Notes: a model not told the origin generated them from the letters alone. A DNA stretch of 64,000 nt from Bacterioplanes sp965233665 (GCA_965233665.1 CBDDTG010000005.1:62001-126000), one strand, 5' to 3'; positions 26,350 to 34,737 are shown, counted from the stretch's first letter. Numbers and translations: made by a program.

Positions 26350-26820
26350 TCAATCGTCGTTGTGCTCACGATCGTTGTATCGAAAACTGTCACTGCCATG
26401 TTCGCCGGCCCAGGCCAGCAGCATGGCGTGCACGCGCTCGTCACAGGTCATTTGCTGCAAATCATTAAGGCCATTTTCTGCACGGATCGGCTCTAAGCTG
26501 GACTCGCGCTGACAGGCGTCATAGAGCCGATCTAACATGCGTTCTACCTGCTCCACATCATCGGTCATTACCTGGCTGATTTGCAGGTCTTCTTCCAGCT
26601 CCCTAATTACCGACCAGCAAGTCTCACCCCGCTGATACAGGGTGTCTGGGCTGATGCCGTGCAGGTCTGTTAGGGCGTAATCCCAGTCGTGCCAATCATC
26701 TTCGGGCTGAATCAAGGTGGTTTTAATGCGGCCATCGCTGAGGCTCCAGGCGATGGCGATAGGGTGGCCATTGTCCTCCCAGGAGCTGGCATCAATGGCT
26801 ATAAACTGTGGTGCAATCAT
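26350..26820 (-). CDS. Hypothetical protein with exonuclease-like start
   Basis: The 156-residue protein starts MIAPQFIAIDASSWEDNGHPIAIAWSL. An acidic residue after a hydrophobic strand, followed by HP-I-IAW-L, resembles the first motif of DEDD 3'-5' exonucleases, but only Asp is present in place of the DxE pair, and the later motifs are unclear. It may be an inactive relative; function unknown. The start at 26820 has an AGGGGAA upstream; a longer in-frame start exists at 26883. The stop lies 2 bp from the convergent bkdB stop. Confidence 0.65.
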   Translation of the reverse strand: MIAPQFIAIDASSWEDNGHPIAIAWSLSDGRIKTTLIQPEDDWHDWDYALTDLHGISPDTLYQRGETCWSVIRELEEDLQISQVMTDDVEQVERMLDRLYDACQRESSLEPIRAENGLNDLQQMTCDERVHAMLLAWAGEHGSDSFRYNDREHNDD

Positions 26821-26900
26821 GGGTTGTTCCCCTGGCTGGTGATGGAGCGGCGCCAGTGTGCGAGGGAGTGAGGGCGTGGTCAAGTCTGTGCAGTGCTACT

Positions 26901-27170
26901 CTAGCAGCTTGTTGAAAAAGTCTTTGCATGCTCAGCGAGACCTGAAATGTGCAGCTGGTGTGTTTTGTCTCGACGGACAGGGTGGCTCCCTTTCCTAGAG
27001 TCAAAGCGCAGCAGATGTGCGTTTCAGGGCTCGCCCGACGGGGCATTCGGGCTGGCCCGGACTCTGTGTTCCCATTTCTCGATGGGTGGACACACACCTT
27101 CAAAATGGCACCTTGATTCCGAACCAGACCGAAAGCCTGAGCCGAAAAGACTTTTTCAACAGGCTGCTAG
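26901..27170. mobile_element. MITE-like non-coding element with 25-bp terminal inverted repeats
   Basis: Positions 26901-26925 and the reverse complement of 27146-27170 agree at 24 of 25 bases, beginning CTAGCAGC and containing TTGAAAAAGTC. The 270-bp interior has no supported gene but is full of smaller foldbacks, for example GCCCGA/TCGGGC around 27040 and CCCAT/ATGGG at 27071-27086. If the repeats begin at GCAGC, the flanks share TA, as IS630-like elements duplicate. No transposase is present, so it would depend on one elsewhere. The whole 26821-27213 gap is otherwise empty. Confidence 0.7.
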
Positions 27171-27213
27171 CTTGGATGCCCGGCCTGTCAGCGCCGCTGC
27201 AGTTAACACTGCA

Positions 27214-27468
27214 TTAGGATGGCCGAATATCTGCTTCTTGGCGCAGCAAGGCATCGAGCGTGTCGACCACCTCTGCCCAGTCGGAATCTTGTTCCAGTGC
27301 TTCTTGCAAAAAGCTGCGCTGCGCCGCACTGAAAAAGGGTAAATCCACCAATGCCGCGCCTGGTGCGATGGGTTTGTGCTGCTCTAAAAAGCGTTCAATG
27401 CTTTCATCGCTATTGTCCAGGCCCAGTTGCGAAAACAGGGCGGGCAGGTCGTGAGCTGAGGTATCCAT
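27214..27468 (-). CDS. DUF2789 family protein
   Basis: The 84-residue protein starts MDTSAHDLPALFSQLGL and continues with IERFLEQHKPI, DLPFFSAAQRSFLQEALEQDSDWAEVVDTLDALLR, the characteristic DUF2789 pattern. It is small, acidic and cytoplasmic with no known function. A gap of 21 bp separates it from the desaturase gene upstream on the same strand, so the two may share a transcript. Confidence 0.85.
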   Translation of the reverse strand: MDTSAHDLPALFSQLGLDNSDESIERFLEQHKPIAPGAALVDLPFFSAAQRSFLQEALEQDSDWAEVVDTLDALLRQEADIRPS

Positions 27469-27489
27469 GCAAGTCTCCCGGTGGCGTGT

Positions 27490-28590
27490 TTAGTGGAAGT
27501 CTAGAAGCGCTGCGTCAGTCTGCAATGACGGCCGCCCCAGCTGGCGAAGGTGGCGAAAATGTCCAGCAAGCGCGGCACCCAAGCTGGCATAGCGTCTGAC
27601 TCGCAATTCGCCTTGCTGCTCGAGTGATAACAGCAGGCCATGGATGGCTGGATAGTGAACATGGGAAATCCGCGGAAACAAATGGTGTTCCAGTTGAAAA
27701 TTCAGACCACCCAATGCCCAGGTTAGCCAACGGCTATCGGTCGCGAAGTCTACGGTGGTGCGCAACTGATGGTGGGCCCAGTCATCACTCAGCTGGCCAT
27801 GGCTAACCGGGGGAAAGTCTGCTTGGTCCACCACATGAGCCAGCTGGAATACAATGGCGAAGACGCTGCCCAACACCGCATGCATCAGCAAAAAGCCGGC
27901 CACCGTGGCTGGCCAGCCCAGCCATTGCGCGGGAAGCCACAAATACAGCAGCAAGTACAAAGCTTTCGATAGCCAGAACTCGATATGATCCCAGCGCGTC
28001 AATGCATGGCTGAAAGGGCGTTGCGCAATTTTTTGGCGCCAATAGGCTTTGTAGTCCAGTACAAAAAACCAGAACAGGCTGGTCAGCGGGTACAGCAGCC
28101 AAACATACCAATGCTGCCAGCGATGGAAGCGGTAATGAGGTTGATGTGGGCTCATTCGTAGCAGCCCCATGGCATCGATGTCTTCATCCAGGCCATCCAC
28201 ATTGGTGAAGCTGTGGTGATTGCGGTTGTGCTTCTGGGCCCAGTAAAACCGGTTGCTACCAATCAGATTAAAGCTGCTGGCAGCGAGGCGATTCAGCCAG
28301 CTGTGCGAGCTGAAGGAGGCGTGCGCACCGTCGTGCATGATGTTAAAGCCGACCAGCGCCGTGGCCAGGCCATGCAGTGGCCACCACAGCCAATGCCAGT
28401 GCGGCAGCAACGCTAGCAATGCATAGCTGCTGACATACAGCACTAAAATCATGACAGCTTTGCGCCACAGTTTAACGTTGCCGGTTTTACTTTGCTGTTG
28501 CCGTTGGAGTAAATCGCTGACTTGATTAGATAAGTGCTGATAAAACTGGCGGTCAGTCGGTGCGAAGCGAACCTGGGTCATAGTGAGCAT
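27490..28590 (-). CDS. Front-end-type fatty acid desaturase
   Basis: The 366-residue membrane desaturase has histidine boxes MHDGAHASF (near residue 86), HNRNHHSF (near 121) and, in place of HxxHH, QLEHHLFP near 300. The Gln-for-His third box is typical of front-end and linoleoyl-CoA-type desaturases. It likely introduces a double bond in membrane acyl chains. The start is ATG at 28590; a second ATG lies 9 bp inside. An AraC regulator gene lies upstream on the same strand and a palindrome lies 32-49 bp before the start. Confidence 0.87.
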   Translation of the reverse strand: MLTMTQVRFAPTDRQFYQHLSNQVSDLLQRQQQSKTGNVKLWRKAVMILVLYVSSYALLALLPHWHWLWWPLHGLATALVGFNIMHDGAHASFSSHSWLNRLAASSFNLIGSNRFYWAQKHNRNHHSFTNVDGLDEDIDAMGLLRMSPHQPHYRFHRWQHWYVWLLYPLTSLFWFFVLDYKAYWRQKIAQRPFSHALTRWDHIEFWLSKALYLLLYLWLPAQWLGWPATVAGFLLMHAVLGSVFAIVFQLAHVVDQADFPPVSHGQLSDDWAHHQLRTTVDFATDSRWLTWALGGLNFQLEHHLFPRISHVHYPAIHGLLLSLEQQGELRVRRYASLGAALAGHFRHLRQLGRPSLQTDAALLDFH

Positions 28591-28621
28591 TTCTTATTGT
28601 TGTGGCGCTATCCTAGCGGTA

Positions 28622-28639
28622 TTGGTACATGGGTACAAA
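28622..28639. promoter_or_regulatory. Candidate operator upstream of the desaturase gene
   Basis: An 18-bp imperfect palindrome TTGGTACATGGGTACAAA has symmetric TT-x-GTAC-N4-GTAC-x-AA. It lies 32 bp upstream of the desaturase start, where a promoter should be. The binding protein is unknown; lipid regulators of the TetR class often use sites of this size. Confidence 0.35.
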
Positions 28640-28645
28640 TGCAAG

Positions 28646-28677
28646 CTAGGGCACTTCTGAATAATTCGGTGCCCTAG
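28646..28677. terminator. Hairpin at the end of the AraC gene
   Basis: CTAGGGCAC (28646-28654) is exactly complementary to GTGCCCTAG (28669-28677), with a 14-nt loop. It includes the stop codon of the AraC gene (minus strand). No T-run follows, so it is a weak terminator or an mRNA-end structure separating regulator and desaturase transcripts. Confidence 0.4.
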
Positions 28678-29696
28678 TTTTCAAAGCCGGACTGCTGTTG
28701 TCGAAAGTGGCGTGGTGATAAAGCCAGCCAGCGGCGAAAGGCACGGCCAAAATTAGAAGGGTCGTTATACCCTAGGCGGTGAGCAATCTGGTCGATGCTG
28801 AGCGGTGTATTTTGCAAATAGTACATGGCCAGTTGGCGGCGCGAGCTTTCTATAATGTGTTGATAGCTGGTGAGTAGCTCAGCCATTTGCCTATTTATGG
28901 TGCGGGAGCTGGTGCCCAGCTGAGCGGCAATCGTTGCCAGGGTTGGAAATACCTGCTGCTGTAGCAGTTGTGAGCGCAACTGTGTGGCCAGGTCCTGCTG
29001 GGCTGTCATGGCGCTCAACTGAGCTTCGCATTCAAGCTCGGCTTGGCGACGAGTTGCCAGGCTCACACGAGCGACGGGGGTTGCCAGCACATTGCTGGGT
29101 AAGCACAGGGCATTCTGCGCTTGGTTAAAAGTAACAGGCAGTTGTAGGTGCTCTTCATAGCGCAGCGCTAATGACTGTGGTGATTCCTTCAGTTTGACCA
29201 GCCCTGGAAGTGGGTTTTGGTCACCGCATAAATCGCGCAACAAGGTGGCCATCATGGCCAACAAATAATGCTGCGCAAAGGGAGACACCACCGGCATATT
29301 GCCGCTTTGGTGGACTTCTAACAGCAGCTGGCCCTCATGCTGCAGACAGCGAAACTTACCCAGCAGACTGAAGTTATTGGCGTAGCGTATCAACCAACTT
29401 AAAGCGTCCTCCCAAGTGCTGGCGGCATGAAAGACTTGTCCGGCAAACCCCCGCAGCACCAGTGGAATACGCGCCCCGTGAATCAATCCCAGAAGTGGTT
29501 CGTCTGTCACGCGAACAACTTGATGAATAACGCGCTGCACCATAGCGCCCGTAGCCATCCCCGTGGCTTGCAGATGAGCCGGCGAAATATCCTCGGTGGG
29601 GGCACCTAGGGCCTGCAGGGTTTCAGTCAAATAACCCAAATGCTGTTGGGCCAGGCGTGATGGCTGCTTGTTTACGGACGAATGTGAGGCGTTCAT
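28674..29696 (-). CDS. AraC family transcriptional regulator
   Basis: The 340-residue regulator has an N-terminal AraC-type ligand domain (about 20-200, the PF12625-like group seen in OruR/ArgR-type regulators) and a C-terminal double HTH. The second HTH reads SIDQIAHRLGYNDPSNFGRAFRRW, followed by LSPRHFRQQ. It lies just upstream of the desaturase gene and divergent from fadD, so fatty acid metabolism is a plausible target; the ligand is unknown. No clear ribosome binding site is seen at the ATG. Confidence 0.88.
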   Translation of the reverse strand: MNASHSSVNKQPSRLAQQHLGYLTETLQALGAPTEDISPAHLQATGMATGAMVQRVIHQVVRVTDEPLLGLIHGARIPLVLRGFAGQVFHAASTWEDALSWLIRYANNFSLLGKFRCLQHEGQLLLEVHQSGNMPVVSPFAQHYLLAMMATLLRDLCGDQNPLPGLVKLKESPQSLALRYEEHLQLPVTFNQAQNALCLPSNVLATPVARVSLATRRQAELECEAQLSAMTAQQDLATQLRSQLLQQQVFPTLATIAAQLGTSSRTINRQMAELLTSYQHIIESSRRQLAMYYLQNTPLSIDQIAHRLGYNDPSNFGRAFRRWLALSPRHFRQQQSGFEN

Positions 29697-29991
29697 TTGT
29701 GCGCTGCATGACGTGAAATGACGGAAAGTGTTACAGGTTATGCTCTTTCACTCAATGCGCCTTTGGTTCATAGTTCGGGCTTGGGCCTGTTTGCATACAC
29801 GAGATGCGCCGAACTTAGGTGGCGATGATGCCTACACGTCGGTGGTCAAACACACAGGTTTATAGCAGTGCTGTTGGTGATTGGGTTGAACTGATGAATA
29901 CCCAAAATCAGCGGTGCTGGGTGCGTGCAGTCTGATGCTGCCGGCCGCAGGTCCTGACAAAAACAACAACAGAACCATGGGAGACTGAGCT

Positions 29992-31716
29992 GTGGATGCT
30001 TCATTCTGGGATGGAAAGCGCGCTCCTGGCGTGCCAGATAACATTGATCTGAGCGAATTTAATGCAGTGGTGGAAGTGATCGAAGGTGCGATGCAGCGCT
30101 ATGCGGATCGTCCGGCCTTTACCAGCATTAACTACACGCTGACGTATCGCCAAATTGACGAATACAGCGCCGCTTTTGCCGCCTATTTACAAAATTATAC
30201 CAACTTGAAACCCGGTGATCGCATTGCGATCCAGATGCCGAATATCTTGCAATTTCCCATTGCTATGTATGGCGCACTGCGTGCCGGCTTAGTGGTGGTT
30301 AACACCAACCCGTTGTACACCGAGCGGGAAATGCTGCACCAGTTTAACGACTCGGGTGCAAAAGCTTTGGTCTGCATGGACGTGTTTGCACGCTCGGTGC
30401 AAAACATCAAGGCGGACACCGGCTTAGAGCACATTATTGTGACCAGCCTGGCCGACATGTTGCCATTTTTGAAGCGCACCGTGATTAACGCCGCCGCGCG
30501 TTACATTAAAAAAATGGTGCCCGCTTACTCTTTGCCTGAAGCGATCTCCTTCCGCAAAGCCTTGGCGCAGGGACAACAAGCAGGGCCGCATCAAGCCAAT
30601 TACATTCGTGACCCTGATGCGACCATTATTTTGCAATACACAGGCGGCACCACTGGGGTTGCTAAAGGCGCAGAGCTGACCAATCGCAACTTGGTGGCCA
30701 ATATGCTGCAAGCCAAGGCGCAACTCAGTCAGCAAGGCGCTGATGGTCAGTCTATCAAGCCAAGCGATGGCGCAAAAATTGTTGCGCCGTTGCCGCTGTA
30801 CCACATTTACTCATTTACCGTGCATTTAATGGCGCTGTTTAATATGGGTGACCACAGCATATTGATCGCCAATCCGCGCGACACCAATATGTTTGTGCGC
30901 ATGATTAAACCGCATCAGCTCACCGGTTTTATCGGCCTGAACACCTTATTTGTGTCCCTGATGCAGCACCCTGAGTTTGCTGATTGTGATTTTTCCAAGT
31001 TAAAGCTGACCTTATCGGGTGGCACCGCACTGATGGATGACACCGCACGTCGTTGGCAGGAGCTGACCGGCTGCGGTATTTCAGAAGCATATGGGCTGAC
31101 GGAATGCTCGCCGGCGGTGACGATGAACCCAGCAGGTGGGTTAGAGCGCATGGGCACGGTGGGTCAGGCAGTACCTGGCACGGCGCTAAAATGCATCGAT
31201 GACCAGGGCAATGAAGTGGCCATCGGTGAGCGCGGTGAGTTGTGCGTGCACGGACCTCAGGTCATGAAAGGTTACTGGAATCGCCCGGAAGCCACCGCTG
31301 AAAGCTTTACTCCTGATGGCAAGTGGTTTCGAACCGGGGATGTGGCCATTATTGATGAAGACGGCTTCGTCAGCATTGTGGATCGAATTAAAGACATGAT
31401 TTTGGTGTCAGGCTTTAATGTTTATCCCAATGAAATTGAAGATGTTGTGGCCAACCATCCAGCAGTAGAGAATTGTGCCGCGATTGGCGTGCCAGATGAC
31501 AAGACCGGCGAGGCAGTGAAGCTGTTTGTGATTGCCAGTGATCGCAATGTCACGGTCGAGGACATTCGTACTTACTGTCGGGATAATTTAACGGCTTATA
31601 AAATCCCTCGTCATATTGAGTTCCGCGACGAACTCCCTATGACTCCGGTGGGTAAAATCTTGCGGCGTGAGCTGAAAGATGAAGAAGAAGCGAAGCGAGA
31701 GGCAGAGCCTGCCTGA
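29992..31716 (+). CDS. fadD: Long-chain fatty acid-CoA ligase (AMP-binding enzyme)
   Basis: The 574-residue enzyme of the adenylate-forming family has the P-loop YTGGTTGVAKGA near residue 215, the A5 block EAYGLTECSP near 365, GWFRTGD-like WFRTGDVAIIDEDGF near 447 and the C-terminal Lys in PMTPVGKILRREL. It activates free fatty acids to acyl-CoA for beta-oxidation. The start is GTG at 29992, with GGGAGA 7 nt upstream. The 295-bp gap before it, shared with the divergent AraC gene, holds no other feature I can support. The terminal KDEEEAKREAEPA is a charged tail. Confidence 0.9.
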   Translation: MDASFWDGKRAPGVPDNIDLSEFNAVVEVIEGAMQRYADRPAFTSINYTLTYRQIDEYSAAFAAYLQNYTNLKPGDRIAIQMPNILQFPIAMYGALRAGLVVVNTNPLYTEREMLHQFNDSGAKALVCMDVFARSVQNIKADTGLEHIIVTSLADMLPFLKRTVINAAARYIKKMVPAYSLPEAISFRKALAQGQQAGPHQANYIRDPDATIILQYTGGTTGVAKGAELTNRNLVANMLQAKAQLSQQGADGQSIKPSDGAKIVAPLPLYHIYSFTVHLMALFNMGDHSILIANPRDTNMFVRMIKPHQLTGFIGLNTLFVSLMQHPEFADCDFSKLKLTLSGGTALMDDTARRWQELTGCGISEAYGLTECSPAVTMNPAGGLERMGTVGQAVPGTALKCIDDQGNEVAIGERGELCVHGPQVMKGYWNRPEATAESFTPDGKWFRTGDVAIIDEDGFVSIVDRIKDMILVSGFNVYPNEIEDVVANHPAVENCAAIGVPDDKTGEAVKLFVIASDRNVTVEDIRTYCRDNLTAYKIPRHIEFRDELPMTPVGKILRRELKDEEEAKREAEPA

Positions 31717-31724
31717 TCCTTGAT

Positions 31725-31771
31725 AACTCCGGCTCTGTGTCGCTGCTTTTGGCGACAGTGGCATTCAGAGC
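31725..31771. repeat. Intergenic repeat copy B (shared with 21207-21293)
   Basis: This copy matches copy A at 23 of 27 bases (31725-31751). It folds compactly: GCTCTG (31732-31737) with CAGAGC (31766-31771), and GTCGC (31739-31743) with GCGAC (31752-31756). It begins 9 bp after the fadD stop and precedes the terminator. Confidence 0.5.
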
Positions 31772-31798
31772 GGGGTTGAATGTTAGCGTATCGCAAGT

Positions 31799-31827
31799 AA
31801 AAACGCGCCGTTAAGGCGCGTTTTTTT
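31799..31827. terminator. Bidirectional terminator between fadD and the sensor gene
   Basis: The stem ACGCGCC (31803-31809) pairs with GGCGCGT (31815-31821) around GTTAA. A-run before and T-run after allow it to stop transcription from both sides; the sensor gene stop is at its edge. Confidence 0.93.
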
Positions 31828-33613
31828 ATCGGTTGGATAAACTGAACTGCAAGTCCATGGTCACTGTGTGCGCCCGTTGCTCCTCTTCTGGCGTCTCCTG
31901 CTGCCACTGATATTTCAAATCGCCCATTAAGCGGTTTTCAGCAATGTGCTGAGCTAGTGCAAAGCCATGTTCTTCTTGCTGACGATTCGACAGCGTTTGC
32001 TGCAGTTGAATAAAGCCGGAGCGGCCGTCGGTGCCCGCTTTGATCGCGAGTCGTTGCAGCTGTGGCCAGTTTTCCTTGGGTACCAGTAGCTCCAATACAA
32101 AAGAGAATAACTCGGCGTTTTCTTCCAGTACCAAAGACAAAGGCAAATCGGCGGATTTATCCTTCACCGGGATGGTCGTGAGCCAGCGCTGTAAATGCTG
32201 CGATAAGTCCATTGTTTGCGTTTGGTCTTCAATAATAATATTCAAATAACGCTGAAAAATATCTAACCTAGCTGGGCGCTGTTGCTGATGCAGTGTTAAT
32301 TCTTGCAGCAATAGCCGATTCAGTGTGTTGTGGCGCTGATTGCTGAGCTGGGACTGGCAGCGCTCCAGTTGTTGTGACAGCCGCTGCATGGATAATTTGG
32401 CGCGCGTCTGCTCGTCATACAGCTCTTCTGTGCGTTTGGCCACCTTGTTTTCCAAGTTGATGGTCAACTCCTCAGCTTGCTGGCTGGCTATATGCTGTTG
32501 GGTTTTATCGACCATGCAAATTAAAATGCTGGCTGGGCGATTTTCTTCATAGCTGGTGATTTGAAAGGTGGCATCGAAGTAGCAGGGCTCGCCGCGTTGA
32601 TTGATCATGTGATAAGTATCAAACACTCGTGGAATGCGACCATACAACAGTTGGTGCAGTCGCTCTCGTTGCTCGGTGGCGTCGCTGCCGGTGATCGCCG
32701 AGAGCAGCATTTCCATTGGGTGGGCGAGCTGCTCCAGCTCTAGCCGGCTAAGGCCGAGCTGGGTCGCAAAGTGACTGTTGGCATCGAAGCTATCCTGCTC
32801 AGTATCGTATTCACACAATCCCAATGCAGCGTTATCAATGGCGATGGCCAGGCGTTCTTTGGTGTGCTGCAGCTCTTGCATCGCCGCCTGCTCGCGTATG
32901 ACGTCTTGCTGCAAAGTATGGCGCATTTGGTTGATGGCATCGGCGACGTCATTGAGTTCGTCGGCTTGGCCCCGGATTAACGGCAAATCTAGCGGCTCTT
33001 CTAAATGGCGCAGGGAAAACTGCCCAGCCCACTCGGACATGCGCTGCAAGCGCCGGGTGAGTAGGTGATTCACAATAAACAGAATAAAAATTGAGACAGA
33101 AAATGTTTTGATAAACTGCGTTACCAAAATATTAATGGCCTTGCTCTTTAGCTCGGCAAACAGCGTGGTGTAATCAATATCAATATGCAATGTGCCCAAG
33201 TTAAATTCACGATCGCTGTTTTCAAAAAACACGATGATCTCATGGCGGGTATCGGCGCCTTGCATGACATCGCCGGCGGAAAAAATAGTCCCATCTGAGG
33301 ATTCAATGAACACATAGACAACGCCCGGAAAGTTCAATATGCCGGTGAGCTGTGCCTCCAGTTGAGGGATGTCAAAGTTCCACAAACTGTAGCTAATGCT
33401 GTCGAGATAGCTGCTGCGTATCTGGTTAATGCTCTGATCGTAGCTGCTTAAACCACGTTTGTAGTCACTGAACAGAATGAATGCCGTTGTCGCCAGCGTG
33501 ACCAAAAAGCTGAACGCAAGAATGTAAGACAGAAGGCGGCGGCCGATACGTGAGGCGACTTGTGCGCTGGGGCGGTACTGTTGCTCGCGGTCGTCGTTTT
33601 GCTGTGCCGTCAC
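31826..33613 (-). CDS. Membrane sensor protein with PAS and degenerate kinase-like region
   Basis: The 595-residue protein has two membrane spans (about 29-50 and 165-185) around a periplasmic sensor region that contains SYSLWNFDIPQLEAQL, as in several two-component sensors. A HAMP-like segment (SEWAGQFSLRHLEEPLDLP), a PAS domain (about 255-375) and a coiled coil (ENKVAKRTEELYDEQ) follow. The C-terminal 200 residues occupy the kinase position, but I cannot find an H-box His with its usual context, nor the N, G1 or G2 boxes; LEENAELFSFVLELLV stands where the N box would be. The start is GTG. No response regulator gene is adjacent. Likely a kinase-dead sensor or adaptor. Confidence 0.75.
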   Translation of the reverse strand: MTAQQNDDREQQYRPSAQVASRIGRRLLSYILAFSFLVTLATTAFILFSDYKRGLSSYDQSINQIRSSYLDSISYSLWNFDIPQLEAQLTGILNFPGVVYVFIESSDGTIFSAGDVMQGADTRHEIIVFFENSDREFNLGTLHIDIDYTTLFAELKSKAINILVTQFIKTFSVSIFILFIVNHLLTRRLQRMSEWAGQFSLRHLEEPLDLPLIRGQADELNDVADAINQMRHTLQQDVIREQAAMQELQHTKERLAIAIDNAALGLCEYDTEQDSFDANSHFATQLGLSRLELEQLAHPMEMLLSAITGSDATEQRERLHQLLYGRIPRVFDTYHMINQRGEPCYFDATFQITSYEENRPASILICMVDKTQQHIASQQAEELTINLENKVAKRTEELYDEQTRAKLSMQRLSQQLERCQSQLSNQRHNTLNRLLLQELTLHQQQRPARLDIFQRYLNIIIEDQTQTMDLSQHLQRWLTTIPVKDKSADLPLSLVLEENAELFSFVLELLVPKENWPQLQRLAIKAGTDGRSGFIQLQQTLSNRQQEEHGFALAQHIAENRLMGDLKYQWQQETPEEEQRAHTVTMDLQFSLSNR

Positions 33614-33847
33614 ATCAATGCCCTAGTCACGCGGTGAATAAACTGAATGCACCCTTACTTTGCTCAAGCGGTGGCTCCAACATCGTTGTTGGCTGTGTCC
33701 ATTACTGAAATGCCGTTGCTGTGTGGGTGAGCATAGAGCCAATCAGAAGTCCTTCTACTATAGCTCTGCTGGCGTAAACAGCCAGACAACTCCGCATGAA
33801 ATAGTTGTGCCATCTATGGCGCTAGGGGGCTGAATCTGCAAGCAAAC

Positions 33848-33861
33848 TTGATCTGCCACAA
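33848..33861 (+). promoter_or_regulatory. Second, degenerate Anr/FNR-like site
   Basis: TTGAT-CTGC-CACAA shares one perfect half and the same spacer as the downstream Anr/FNR box, and its centre is 50 bp upstream of it, near -91. It may be a weak upstream site or chance. Confidence 0.3.
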
Positions 33862-33897
33862 CTAAAAAACAGCCCTGAGAGGGCACACAGAAATGGC

Positions 33898-33938
33898 TTG
33901 ATCTGCATCAAAACGGGGCGGTGCTGGGCGGTTATTCT
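33898..33938 (+). promoter_or_regulatory. Anr/FNR box and -10 of the ompW promoter
   Basis: TTGAT-CTGC-ATCAA (33898-33911) is a perfect match to the FNR/Anr consensus TTGAT-N4-ATCAA. TATTCT (33933-33938) fits a -10, giving a start near 33946 and placing the box at about -41.5, the class II activating position. OmpW genes are known FNR-type targets in other gammaproteobacteria. The rest of the 365-bp gap shows no gene. Confidence 0.8.
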
Positions 33939-33978
33939 GGCCCCAACTTGATTGAGCACGAAACTTAAGGAGTGCGTA

Positions 33979-34566
33979 ATGAAAATGCTGAAAACCTTGG
34001 TGGCAGCGTCTATTGCAGCAGCGTCAGTGCCAGCGATGGCTTATGAAGCCGGTGATATTATCGTTAAAGCGGGTGTGGTGAATGTTGCACCTAAGAGCGA
34101 TAACCTGAAGCTGGACGGTGTGGGTACGGTGGAAGTAAAGGATGATACCCAGCTGGGTCTGACCTTAACCTACATGGTAGCGCCACAGGTCGGTATTGAA
34201 GTTCTGGCGGCTACGCCGTTCAAGCATGACATCGAGCTGGAAGGCGACAAAATTGGTGATACCCAGCATTTGCCACCAACGGTGTCGGCACAGTATTACC
34301 CAATGAGCCCTGCTTCTAAGTTCCAGCCTTATGTCGGCCTGGGCGTGAACCATACCTTCTTCTTTGATGAAAGTGATTCCATTAACCATTTGGGCAAAAG
34401 CTGGGGCTTGGCTTTCTCTGCAGGTATGAACTACGAGATTGCAGACAGCTTTATGGCGAATGTTGGTATCTGGAAAATTGATATTGACTCCGAGTTGGAT
34501 GGTAGCGGCAACGATGTAGAAATCGATCCGCTGGTAGTGATGATCGGCGGCGGTATGAAGTTCTAA
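33979..34566 (+). CDS. ompW: OmpW family outer membrane protein
   Basis: The 195-residue precursor has a signal peptide (MKMLKTLVAASIAAASVPAMA) and an eight-stranded barrel with typical OmpW blocks (YEAGDIIVKAGVVNVAPKSDN, LPPTVSAQYYPMSPASKFQPYVGLGVNHTFFFDE) and terminal Phe (GGGMKF). It likely forms a small hydrophobic channel in the outer membrane. The ATG at 33979 follows AAGGAG; an upstream ATG in frame would lengthen the signal peptide unnaturally. A perfect Anr/FNR box sits upstream, so expression should rise when oxygen is low. Confidence 0.93.
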   Translation: MKMLKTLVAASIAAASVPAMAYEAGDIIVKAGVVNVAPKSDNLKLDGVGTVEVKDDTQLGLTLTYMVAPQVGIEVLAATPFKHDIELEGDKIGDTQHLPPTVSAQYYPMSPASKFQPYVGLGVNHTFFFDESDSINHLGKSWGLAFSAGMNYEIADSFMANVGIWKIDIDSELDGSGNDVEIDPLVVMIGGGMKF

Positions 34567-34606
34567 TCTTTAGCTAGCTCCTGCCGGTGTGATGCCGGTT
34601 TGTATG

Positions 34607-34638
34607 GCGCCCCTGCCTTGTGGTTGGGGCGCTTTTTT
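34607..34638 (+). terminator. Rho-independent terminator after ompW
   Basis: GCGCCCC (34607-34613) pairs with GGGGCGC (34626-34632), followed by six T residues. Confidence 0.92.
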
Positions 34639-34737
34639 ATGGGCGCTGCCATCTTAATGGTGCCGTCATCGACAGGCGCCAGGTGGGCTACGCAGAGCGG
34701 TAAGGTCCTGGCAAAGCACAACTGTGTTGTTATGCCT

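Noticed and set aside
26820..27170. Short open frames inside the MITE-like element as a transposase remnant
   Set aside because: None shows transposase motifs or a ribosome binding site; the element is better explained as non-coding.
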